64,000 nt of DNA from Anaerolineae bacterium (GTDB taxonomy: Bacteria > Chloroflexota > Anaerolineae > Aggregatilineales > Phototrophicaceae), in assembly GCA_020849765.1 (NCBI GenBank), contig JADLAY010000002.1, forward strand, positions 105,820 through 169,819, written 5' to 3'. The translations under genes and the position numbers were made by a program. This document shows, in pieces, positions 9,365 to 16,908 of the stretch; position 1 is the first letter of the stretch; every line of letters starts with the position of its first letter. The notes below the pieces were generated by a model. It had not been told where the DNA came from. It saw only the letters and a list, made by a program, of their open reading frames with translations, and did no database searches.

Positions 9365-9531
9365 CTAATCCTCTTTCTTTAGAATTTAAGACTCTCCAAC
9401 GACAAGCGATAGCCTTGTCCTACCCGGTTGTCCAGGCATGCCAAAGGCTGTACACACTCTCTGTGGCCGCGGGCCCCCCTCCTTTCAAGTCTTATCAAAG
9501 CCATGACAGCGACTGTCTCACTGTCGTCCTA

Positions 9532-9595
9532 ATTGTGGAAACACTTTTTAAGTTTGTCAATACATATTGACAAACTTTGTGGGATATTCTAAAGT
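9532..9595. promoter_or_regulatory. Divergent sigma-70-like promoters sharing one operator
   Basis: For the plus strand, TTGACA (9567-9572) is followed after 17 bases by TAAAGT (9590-9595). For the minus strand, TTGACA (complement of 9555-9560) is followed after 17 bases by CACAAT (complement of 9532-9537). Both -35 boxes lie inside the palindrome at 9551-9576, so one bound repressor could block both the transporter operon and its own gene. Boxes are assigned by eye. Confidence 0.6.
9551..9576. promoter_or_regulatory. Perfect palindromic operator, probably for the adjacent GntR/UTRA regulator
   Basis: Arms AGTTTGTCAATA (9551-9562) and TATTGACAAACT (9565-9576) are exact reverse complements separated by CA. 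This is by far the best dyad in the divergent region and lies between a regulator gene and the operon it most likely controls. The regulator assignment is inferred from position. Confidence 0.75.
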
Positions 9596-9655
9596 GGATG
9601 ATAAAATTAGGCGTTGTGAAGACAAGTATCAGGCATTAGAGAGAGTTACCTTACT

Positions 9656-10399
9656 TTGCCAAGCCTGAAGCAAAACGGTATCCCGCTTTACGTCCAGCTC
9701 GAAGAGATCTTTTCCGAGCGCATCGCCATCGGCGAGTGGGCCGTCAACGAGACGATTCCGAACGAGATGGCGTTGTGCCAGGAGTTCGGCGTGAGTCGCG
9801 GGCCGGTGCGGCAGGCATTGGATCAACTGGTGCGCAGGGGGTTGTTGAATCGCAAGCAGGGCAAAGGCACGGTCGTCTTGCCGCGCAAGGCCGAAAATCC
9901 CTTAAGCGACGTCTACAGCTTCACCCGCTTGATCGAGCGTCGGAACAAGCGCCCGTCGATCCGGCTGCTGGCGTTCGACGTGGTCCCGGCGGAGAAATAC
10001 GCCGTCACCTACTTGAACCTGCAGCCGGGCGCGAAGATCTTCAAGATGCGGCGCTTGCGCCTGGCGGACGACGAACCGTTGATCATCGAAACGGTCTACC
10101 TGCCCTACGAGATTTGCCCGGCGTTGACCGCAAAAGAAGTGGCGGGCCCGTCGCTCTACACGCTCTTGCGCGAACAGTACGGCGTCAACCTTGTGCACAG
10201 CAAGCATTACTTCGAGCCGACCGTGGCCAACGAGTTCGAGGCGGGCGTCCTGGGCATCGAGAAGAAAGCGCCGATGCTGCTGCAGGAAACGATTACTTAT
10301 ACCTTTGGCGATAGTCCGGTTGTCTTTAGCAAAGCCGTGATGCGAGGCGATAGGGTACGTTATTACGTCGAATTGACTGCACCCATCGTCTCTCCGTAA
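9656..10399 (+). CDS. GntR family transcriptional regulator, HutC/UTRA type
   Basis: 247 aa counting from TTG 9656; no in-frame ATG lies near the right N-terminus, and a purine-rich GAGAG stretch lies a few bases upstream. Residues ~10-70 are the winged helix (PLYVQLEEIFSERI, then NEMALCQEFGVSRGPVRQAL, ending with the wing RKQGKGTVV). Residues ~85-240 are a UTRA ligand-binding domain (RMRRLRLADDEPLIIETVYL-like segment). UTRA regulators commonly sense sugars or sugar phosphates and repress transport operons. It is divergent from the pentose-type ABC/xylB operon with a perfect palindrome between, so local control is very likely. Confidence 0.88.
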   Translation: MPSLKQNGIPLYVQLEEIFSERIAIGEWAVNETIPNEMALCQEFGVSRGPVRQALDQLVRRGLLNRKQGKGTVVLPRKAENPLSDVYSFTRLIERRNKRPSIRLLAFDVVPAEKYAVTYLNLQPGAKIFKMRRLRLADDEPLIIETVYLPYEICPALTAKEVAGPSLYTLLREQYGVNLVHSKHYFEPTVANEFEAGVLGIEKKAPMLLQETITYTFGDSPVVFSKAVMRGDRVRYYVELTAPIVSP

Positions 10400-10542
10400 G
10401 CATGTCTGCCATCGAAATGAAGGATGAACCAGCCCGTGAGGCGACGGGGACGGTTGTCTGCGCCTGCTGTGCGAAGGGTGTGATGTTGCACGCTGCCATG
10501 GTCAAGGGACGTTATTCATGATGTTGTCGAAGAGGGTTGCTG

Positions 10543-11598
10543 ATGGATATTGAGATTAAGATGCCGGATCTCGCGACCACCGAGGATGAAGTCAAAATCC
10601 TGCGCTGGCTGATTGAGGTCGGCCAACCGGTCAAACTGGGGCAGCCGCTGGTCGAAATCGAGACCGACAAGGCGACCATGGATGTCGAGTCGGTCGCTGC
10701 CGGGACGCTCAAAGCCGTCCTGGTGAGCGAAGAGGAGATGGCGGCGGTCGGCCAGGTGATCGCCATCATCGAGAGCGCCGTCGCGGGCACCCAGCCGTCT
10801 GCCCCCGCCGCTGCAGCGACACCTGAGCCCGCGCCGGTCGTCGCGGCTGCGGCCGCCCCGGTGGCGAAACGCGCCGGGTCGATGTTCGCGCGCAATCAGG
10901 AGGCACGTCAGGCCGCGGCGCAGCCCGCCGCCGCGCCGAACGAGATCACCCTCAACGCCACGCAGCAGGAGCTAGCGCGCCGCCTGCAAAAGAGCAAGCA
11001 GACTATCCCCCACTACTACCTGACGACCTCGGCCAACGCGGAGCGCATGGTCGCACTGCGCAGCGCCGCGCGCAGTCAAAACCCGGCGCAGACGCTGGTC
11101 TGGGACGCCTTCTTCGTCGTCGCCATCGCCCGCGCGCTCAAGGACTTCCCGCGCATGGGCTACCAGTTCGACGAGGCGCGGCTGATCAGCGCGGCGACCG
11201 GCGCGATCGGCGTGGCCGCCGACATCGACAACGCGCTCTACGTCGTCGCCGTCGATGACCCGCTTTCGCTCACGCTGGAGCAGGTGTCGCAGCAAATCAC
11301 GGGCAAGGTCGAGCGCATCCGCCAGGCCGATCCGGCCTCCAAGAAGCTCGTGCCGACCGCGATCACGGTGACCAACCTGGGGGCGGAAAACATCGAGTCA
11401 TTCGCGGCCATCATCAATCCCGGTGAGGCCGCCATCCTCGCCATCGGCAAGGTCGCGCCGAGCGTCCAGGCGTTCAACGGCGAGATCGTCATTCAGCAGC
11501 GCGTCCACATGACCCTGTCTGTCGATCATCGGGTTGCAAACGGCAAGTACGCTGCCGGATTTCTGAGCAAGATTGTGACTGAACTTGAATCCTTATGA
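10543..11598 (+). CDS. Dihydrolipoamide acyltransferase (E2), 2-oxoacid dehydrogenase set 1, no subunit-binding domain
   Basis: 351 aa from ATG 10543. Residues 1-78 are a lipoyl domain with the lipoylated lysine in ETDKATMDVES (Lys43). A ~70-residue Ala/Pro linker follows, then a CoA-dependent acyltransferase domain from about residue 125. It would transfer the acyl group made by the E1 pair encoded just downstream to CoA. Two oddities: I see no peripheral subunit-binding domain in the linker, and the catalytic motif HxxxDG reads HRVANG (His329, Asn333 for Asp). Gene order E2-E1alpha-E1beta is also less usual. It overlaps the region preceding the E1alpha start tightly, so the three genes are one operon. 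Confidence 0.85.
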   Translation: MDIEIKMPDLATTEDEVKILRWLIEVGQPVKLGQPLVEIETDKATMDVESVAAGTLKAVLVSEEEMAAVGQVIAIIESAVAGTQPSAPAAAATPEPAPVVAAAAAPVAKRAGSMFARNQEARQAAAQPAAAPNEITLNATQQELARRLQKSKQTIPHYYLTTSANAERMVALRSAARSQNPAQTLVWDAFFVVAIARALKDFPRMGYQFDEARLISAATGAIGVAADIDNALYVVAVDDPLSLTLEQVSQQITGKVERIRQADPASKKLVPTAITVTNLGAENIESFAAIINPGEAAILAIGKVAPSVQAFNGEIVIQQRVHMTLSVDHRVANGKYAAGFLSKIVTELESL

Positions 11599-11608
11599 AA
11601 GGTCGCTA

Positions 11609-12619
11609 ATGGAAATTGAGCTAACCGACTCGATTGAGGTTTCCCAAACCTATTCGAAGTCGTTCCTGTTGGGACTGTACGAACGGATGGTGACGTGCCG
11701 CCAGTTTGAAGACCGCGTCAAGCTCCTGTTTCTCGAAGGCACGATGCCCGGCACCATTCATCAGAGCCAGGGTCAGGAGGCGAGCGCGGTCGGCGTTTGC
11801 GCCGCCCTGAATCAGGATGATTTCATCACGTCGACTCATCGCCCGCATGCGCATGCGATCGCGAAGGGGCTGACGACGGAAGAGATGATGCTTGAGCTGT
11901 TTGGCAAGTCGGCGGGCTGCTCCAAGGGTAAGGGCGGCTCGATGCACATCGGCGACATGAGCAAAGGCATGGTGCCCGCCATCGCCATTGTCGGCGGCGG
12001 CATGCCGCTCGCGGCAGGGATGGCGCTCTCGTTCAAGCTGCGCCAGCGCAGTCAGGTCGTCGCCTGCTTCTTCGGCGAGGGCGCGACCAACGAAGGCGCC
12101 TTCCACGAGGCCGTCAACCTGGCCGCGATCTGGTCGCTGCCGGTGATCTTCGTCTGCGAAAACAACCTGTATGGCGCTTCGACCGCTTACTCCAAGACCA
12201 CCCGTGTGCCGCGCCTGTCACAGCGCGCAGAAGCTTACGGCATCCGCGGCGAAACGGTCGACGGCAACAACGTCGTCAAGGTCTACGAAGCCACGCGGCA
12301 GGCAGCGGAAGAATGCCGCCGCGGCGAAGGTCCGGTGCTGCTCGAACTGCTGACGTATCGCCGCGTCGGTCACTCGCGGCGCGACCCGGCGCACTATCAG
12401 GATAAGGATGAGCAGGCCTTCTGGTTTGGGCGCGATCCAATCGACCTACTGGCGAACGGCCTGGTGAGCAGCGGTGACGTGAGCGAGGCGGAGCTGCGTG
12501 ACATTGATGCACGCGTCGCGCAGACGATTGAAGACGCCGTCACCGTCGCGCGCGAAGCACCGCTGCCGACCGAGGCGGACCTGACGACGGACGTATTTGC
12601 GATGGAGCTAAATCGATGA
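11609..12619 (+). CDS. 2-oxoacid dehydrogenase E1 alpha subunit (acetoin/pyruvate type), set 1
   Basis: 336 aa. It is a thiamine-diphosphate-dependent E1 alpha chain: GTIHQSQGQEASAVGV, then the helix CSKGKGGSMHIGD, and the ThDP/Mg motif starting GEGATNEGAFHEAVNLAA and ending ENN (GDG replaced by GEG). With the beta chain it decarboxylates a 2-oxoacid or acetoin and passes the acyl group to E2. ATG 11609 is preferred because GAAAGG precedes it by 6-11 bases; an upstream TTG at 11585 would overlap the E2 gene. The stop overlaps the E1 beta start by four bases. Pyruvate and acetoin are both possible substrates. Confidence 0.85.
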   Translation: MEIELTDSIEVSQTYSKSFLLGLYERMVTCRQFEDRVKLLFLEGTMPGTIHQSQGQEASAVGVCAALNQDDFITSTHRPHAHAIAKGLTTEEMMLELFGKSAGCSKGKGGSMHIGDMSKGMVPAIAIVGGGMPLAAGMALSFKLRQRSQVVACFFGEGATNEGAFHEAVNLAAIWSLPVIFVCENNLYGASTAYSKTTRVPRLSQRAEAYGIRGETVDGNNVVKVYEATRQAAEECRRGEGPVLLELLTYRRVGHSRRDPAHYQDKDEQAFWFGRDPIDLLANGLVSSGDVSEAELRDIDARVAQTIEDAVTVAREAPLPTEADLTTDVFAMELNR

Positions 12620-13626
12620 AGCACCAGAGTATTGTTGAAGCGCTGCGCGAGGGGATTGCGGAAGAAATGGAACGCGACCCCGACGTGTTTTGCATCGGTG
12701 AAGACATTGGCGTTCCCGGCGGTTTTGGCGGCGCGTTCACCGTGACGCTGGATTTGGAGAAGCGCTTCCCGGATCGAATCCTCGACACGCCGATCTCCGA
12801 GCTGGGTTTCATTGGCGCGGCAGTGGGCGCGGCGATGATGGGCATGCGCCCGATCGCCGACGTGCAGTACAGTGACTTTCTGTTTCTGGCGATGGATCAG
12901 ATCGCCAACAACGCGGCGAAACTTCGTTACATGTCCGGCGGAACGATCAAAGTCCCGCTCGTCCTGCGCGCACCGGTCGGGGCGACCGGGCGCGGCTCGC
13001 AGCATGCGCAGAACATGGAGCGCTTCTTCATCGGCGTACCGGGCCTCAAGATTGTTGCGCCGTCGAATGCCTACGACGCCAAAGGCCTGCTCAAGGCAGC
13101 GGTACGTGATGATGACCCGGTGCTGATCTTCGAGCACAAGCTGCTCTATGGCTCGAAGGGCGCGCGCGCCGAATCGGGCACGACCAACGCCAGCAGCGAC
13201 GTTCCCGACGAAGACTACGTGGTGCCGCTCGGCACGGCGAGCGTCCGGCGCGAAGGCAGCGACGTGACGGTGCTGGCCTGGCTGCTGATGCTGCACGAGT
13301 CGCTGGCGGCGGCATCGCTGGTCGAGCCGGGCATCAGCGCCGAAGTCATCGACGTGCGCAGTCTCGCGCCGTTCGATTGGCAGACGATCGGCGCCTCGAT
13401 CGAGAAGACCGGGCGCGTCATCATCGTCGAGGAAGGCCCGAAGACGGGCGGCGTCGGCGCGGAATTGGCGGCGGGGATTATGGAACGCTTCCCCGATAAG
13501 CTGATCGCGCCCGTGACCCGCGTAGCATCGGCGGATATCCCGGTGCCGTTCTCGCCCGTGTTGGAAAATCTCTATCGCCCGGATCGACAGCGCATCGCCG
13601 CCGCCATTCGCGACATCACTTCGTAA
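12616..13626 (+). CDS. 2-oxoacid dehydrogenase E1 beta subunit, set 1
   Basis: 336 aa, transketolase pyrimidine-binding plus transketolase C-terminal domains. Recognisable stretches are CIGEDIGVPGGFGGAFTVT (residues ~24-42), DTPISELGFIGAAVGAAMMG, and RAPVGATGRGSQHAQNMERF, followed by the C-terminal EVIDVRSLAPFDW. It pairs with the E1 alpha chain, whose stop it overlaps by four bases. No E3 gene follows, so the complex must borrow a dihydrolipoamide dehydrogenase. It ends the operon; no clear terminator is seen in the 226 bases before the convergent gene. Confidence 0.87.
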   Translation: MKHQSIVEALREGIAEEMERDPDVFCIGEDIGVPGGFGGAFTVTLDLEKRFPDRILDTPISELGFIGAAVGAAMMGMRPIADVQYSDFLFLAMDQIANNAAKLRYMSGGTIKVPLVLRAPVGATGRGSQHAQNMERFFIGVPGLKIVAPSNAYDAKGLLKAAVRDDDPVLIFEHKLLYGSKGARAESGTTNASSDVPDEDYVVPLGTASVRREGSDVTVLAWLLMLHESLAAASLVEPGISAEVIDVRSLAPFDWQTIGASIEKTGRVIIVEEGPKTGGVGAELAAGIMERFPDKLIAPVTRVASADIPVPFSPVLENLYRPDRQRIAAAIRDITS

Positions 13627-13852
13627 CGTCGACCGGCAATCCATCGAAGTGAGCATCGGCCAAATGGCTGGTGCTCATTCGTGCTGCCTGATGGCAGGAG
13701 ATTCCGCGGGCTGGCGCTGCTGTTGGGGTGCGTTCGCGCAGCCGACGCACACGTCGCAGTCCACCGTGATACCCACGGGTTAGGGAAGTGCGGCGGGTGA
13801 TACGTCACATCCTGCTACCTGATTGCGCTTCAATCGACCGCCACACATCCCA

Positions 13853-15025
13853 TCACTGGCAGGGGCCGAGCGTATCGCCGTGACCGCTGTGCGCATTCAC
13901 CCAGGCATCCCAGGAGACGGTGATCGTCTGCTGCTGCCCGGATTCGCCCGGGGCATGATGGCAAATCACGACCGTGTCAGGGTGATCCGGAGGCGGCGCA
14001 CTGCCGCCGTCGCCCTCAGGTGGTGGCGTTGCACCGCCGGTGCCCCCGTCAGGGGGTGGTGAACCTCCACCAGTGCCATCACCGGATGATGATCCTGACC
14101 CGCCGGTCGATTCGCAGCGAGCACGCCAATCGGGTGCGGGCGCCGCAGCGGGCGGCGGATTGCTGCAATCGCCTGGATCGCGCCAGATCGCCCCATCGGG
14201 ATCGATGAAGACCTCCAGATCGATGATCGCCACAGACGCCGCCATGACCATCAAGGTATTCGCGCCCGCGACAGCCTCCCCCTCGGCACGGACGACATCG
14301 CCGACCTGGAGGACGCTCAAGACGGGGTCGTTGGCGTCCAACGTGATGTCGACGTTGAAGATCGTGATGATATTCTCGTCAATCGACTGCACCGGGCCTT
14401 CGACGATGATCACGGCGGGCAGTGCTGTGGGTATCACGGTAGCAGGTGGAGGAAGCGCGGTCGGCGGCAGGCTCTCGGTCGGCGTCGGCACGATCGGTAC
14501 AAGGGTGGAGGTGGCCACCGCGGGCACCGTCACGGATGGCGCCGCCGTCGGGACGTCAGTCGGTGGCGGCGACTGGCCCACCGTCGGCGTTACCTGCGTC
14601 ACGACGATCTCACTTGCCACAGGCGCCGGCGTGATCGGGGTGGAAATTGTGGCCGCGGCAGGCGCAGTATTGACGGGCGTGTTGACGAGGGTCGACATGG
14701 CTGGCGCGACCAACGTGATGCCAAGCTCGCGCGCGGCATAGAGCGTCCCGGCAATCACAAGCACAAACAGCGCGGCAGCGGTCGCCAGCCGCCTCAAAGC
14801 GGCGAGTCGCACCTGGTACTGAGGCGGAGGCTGTGTCTGCATCATCTGTGACTGAATTCGTGCCATGGCGTCCGGCGAGAGCGTCGGGTGGGGTGCCGAA
14901 GCCAGGCGCGCGGCAGCCTCGGTCAGCGGGCCGCCATCCGTGCCGATCTGATCCGGCTGATCGGGCGGCAGCAGCCGATCGAGCTGATCGGCCAGCGAGT
15001 CGGGGTCGTGGTGGAACTCAGTCAT
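13853..15025 (-). CDS. Anti-sigma-like membrane protein with DUF5666-like domain and C-terminal Cys/His motif
   Basis: 390 aa. The cytoplasmic N-terminus (~80 residues) has the LASAPHPTLSPDAMARI pattern found in Chloroflexota sigma-linked membrane proteins, and a single transmembrane helix lies at ~85-105. A Thr/Pro-rich linker follows (~110-205), then a DUF5666-like beta domain (VEGPVQSIDENIITIFNVDI, VGDVVRAEGEA). A Gly/Pro-rich tail ends in CHHAPG and HSGHGDTLGPC, probably a small metal-binding or cell-surface module. It overlaps the ECF sigma gene upstream by four bases, so it most likely sequesters that sigma factor and responds to an outside signal. The role is inferred from coupling and topology. 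Confidence 0.7.
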   Translation of the reverse strand: MTEFHHDPDSLADQLDRLLPPDQPDQIGTDGGPLTEAAARLASAPHPTLSPDAMARIQSQMMQTQPPPQYQVRLAALRRLATAAALFVLVIAGTLYAARELGITLVAPAMSTLVNTPVNTAPAAATISTPITPAPVASEIVVTQVTPTVGQSPPPTDVPTAAPSVTVPAVATSTLVPIVPTPTESLPPTALPPPATVIPTALPAVIIVEGPVQSIDENIITIFNVDITLDANDPVLSVLQVGDVVRAEGEAVAGANTLMVMAASVAIIDLEVFIDPDGAIWRDPGDCSNPPPAAAPAPDWRARCESTGGSGSSSGDGTGGGSPPPDGGTGGATPPPEGDGGSAPPPDHPDTVVICHHAPGESGQQQTITVSWDAWVNAHSGHGDTLGPCQ

Positions 15026-15597
15026 GATTTTTCCCCACGAAGATAATGGCGAACCTTCTCTTCAGAGCCAAGCAGCGATGCTAAGCGGATGAGCGCCCGG
15101 TACTGCATGGAGCGGACGGCTTTTGGGGTTCGGCCCAGAACATCTGCGACTTCCTGATGGCTCTTCCTTTCGACAAAGCGCAAAATCACGAGCGTCTGCT
15201 CTTCATCCGTGAGCTGGCGCAGCGCGCGGCGCAGGGTCTCGATTTCCTGCAGCGCCAGGATCCGGTCTTCGGGGAGCGTGGCGCTGTCCGCCAGATCGTC
15301 GGCCAAGTCGGCCTGTGGACGCGTGCGCATGCGCCGGTAGTGATCCGCAATCCGCGCGGACGCAATGCGATACAACCACGCCTCGAACGGTACGCCCGTC
15401 TGCCGGTACGATGGCAAGCCCTTGAGCATACTGACGAAGACTTCCGCCGTCAGATCCTCGGCGTCCGCCGCCGTCGCGACGCGGTAGGCGACATAGCGAT
15501 AGATCGGCTGGGCAAACTGCTGATAAAGCGCCTCAATCGCAGCCTGATCGCCCCGCTGCGCGCGCAGCACCAGCGGGCCCATGCTCTCGGACGACAT
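15022..15597 (-). CDS. ECF-type RNA polymerase sigma factor
   Basis: 191 aa from ATG 15597. Region 2 is EALYQQFAQPIYRYVAYRVATAADAEDLTAEVF-like (~residues 20-52); region 4 is LTDEEQTLVILRFVERKSHQEVADVLGRTPKAVRSMQYRAL-like (~135-175). The open frame runs upstream into sequence antisense to the neighbouring gene, so the start is set at MSSESM, where the sigma homology begins. The start is not certain because the ribosome binding site is weak. It overlaps the anti-sigma-like gene downstream and is divergent from the PASTA protein gene, a possible target. Confidence 0.85.
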   Translation of the reverse strand: MSSESMGPLVLRAQRGDQAAIEALYQQFAQPIYRYVAYRVATAADAEDLTAEVFVSMLKGLPSYRQTGVPFEAWLYRIASARIADHYRRMRTRPQADLADDLADSATLPEDRILALQEIETLRRALRQLTDEEQTLVILRFVERKSHQEVADVLGRTPKAVRSMQYRALIRLASLLGSEEKVRHYLRGEKS

Positions 15598-15737
15598 CAC
15601 GCGATCCAGGATACCGAGCCGGATCGGATAAACGGCAGCAATCTCCAATAAGCGTTCCGCAACACTCTGCTTCTCCTGATCAAACCGTTCCTGGCGGCGG
15701 AATGTCACACCGGCGGCGCCATTCGCGCCCGTGGATC

Positions 15738-15760
15738 GGTATACTCTAGCAGAGAGTCTT
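15738..15760 (+). promoter_or_regulatory. Candidate promoter of the PASTA protein gene
   Basis: The sequence GGTATACT at about 15738-15745 gives a TATACT -10 element roughly 30 bases before the ATG at 15773. I could not assign a -35 box with confidence. The region also separates this gene from the divergent sigma factor gene. Confidence 0.35.
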
Positions 15761-15772
15761 TGGGGGTGCACC

Positions 15773-16873
15773 ATGCGGCGACAACTCAACGGTTTCATCG
15801 GTCTCATCGGCCTGCTGCTGCTCTTCAGCGCGCCGACGGCTTTGATGCAAGATGCGACCGTTGCCGTGCCCAGCATCGTTGGCATGAACGTGCCGCAGAC
15901 TGCCGCTGTCCTCAACCGTGTCGGCCTGGCGCTGGGGGCCCAGAACAACATCGGCTGGACGGCGGAGTCCGGCTTGCCGCAGAACACCGTCGGATCGCAG
16001 GCACCGATTCCCGGCCAACCGGTGGCACCCGGCACACCCGTCGACGTGACGGTGCTGCGCTCGCCCAACGTCGCTCTGATGTACGATGATAATGACATCA
16101 CCCTGATCAACAACACCGGTGCACCACTCGATCTCAATGGACTGACCTTCAACATGGTCGAAGGCGCTGCCCCCGCCAGCTTCGCCGCCACGCGCTGGAT
16201 GGGCGCCCTGCAGGCGGGCGGCTGTGCGCAGCTCTGGTCGGTGCTGCGCTCGTCACCAAAGGACGTCGAGGGCTGTGCCAGGATCAACCGCTGGTTGACG
16301 AACGTCAACAACACGTCGGAGCATTTCTGGACGGGATTGAACGGCGTGGTCAGCTTCAACATCGTCTACAACGGCCTGCAATACGCCACCTGCCCCGCCG
16401 CACCCGCGGGCGCGCTGCCGATGCGCTGCGAGACGTACCTGCCATCGGGCAGCCCGGCGGAGGTCACGCCCTACCTCTACTTCGCCTACACGCCAGACCG
16501 CCTGATCATCCTCAATCAATCGACCGACAGATGGATGCCACTCGACGCGACACCGGTCATCAACCTGAATCCCAACCTCGCCGTCCCGGAGGCGCAGATC
16601 AACTTGACTGACCCGAACCTCGTCACTCGCATCAATCCCGTGGCAGACGTGAGCTTACTCGCGCCGAACCAGTGTTTGCTCTTCACGAACAACGTCAGCC
16701 CCGAACAACCTAACCTGCCGCAGGCCTGCGACTTAGTGGGACAGGCGAACATCGATCCGGGCCAGATCTTCTGGTCGGCGAGCTTCGACATCGTCAGCGC
16801 AGCCGACGGACAGCGACGCACCTGCGCACCAGCGACGCCGGGCCGCCTGACGATTTGCATCCTGTCGCGCTAG
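15773..16873 (+). CDS. Secreted PASTA-domain protein with a duplicated Cys-containing module
   Basis: 366 aa. Signal peptide at residues 1-25 (RRQLNGFIGLIGLLLLFS then APTALMQ). One PASTA domain at ~30-95 (VPSIVGMNVPQTAAVLNRVG ... VTVL), a module that elsewhere binds peptidoglycan or beta-lactams. Two similar modules of ~120-140 residues follow: each starts with a strand of the form ITLINNTGAPLDL or LIILNQSTDRWMPL, contains an FW pair (HFWTGLNG, IFWSASFD), and ends with a TCPAAPAGALPMRC or TCAPATPGRLTIC cysteine pair. The start is ATG 15773 with GGGGGTG upstream. A cell-envelope role is likely; the precise function is unknown. It lies opposite an ECF sigma/anti-sigma pair. Confidence 0.7.
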   Translation: MRRQLNGFIGLIGLLLLFSAPTALMQDATVAVPSIVGMNVPQTAAVLNRVGLALGAQNNIGWTAESGLPQNTVGSQAPIPGQPVAPGTPVDVTVLRSPNVALMYDDNDITLINNTGAPLDLNGLTFNMVEGAAPASFAATRWMGALQAGGCAQLWSVLRSSPKDVEGCARINRWLTNVNNTSEHFWTGLNGVVSFNIVYNGLQYATCPAAPAGALPMRCETYLPSGSPAEVTPYLYFAYTPDRLIILNQSTDRWMPLDATPVINLNPNLAVPEAQINLTDPNLVTRINPVADVSLLAPNQCLLFTNNVSPEQPNLPQACDLVGQANIDPGQIFWSASFDIVSAADGQRRTCAPATPGRLTICILSR

Positions 16874-16908
16874 GAATCCGCTCCCGACCTGACAGTGCAC
16901 ACCCTGAG

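Noticed and set aside
15598..16362. N-terminal extension of the sigma factor frame
   Set aside because: This part lies antisense to the PASTA protein and shows no sigma homology; the conserved region begins at about 15597.
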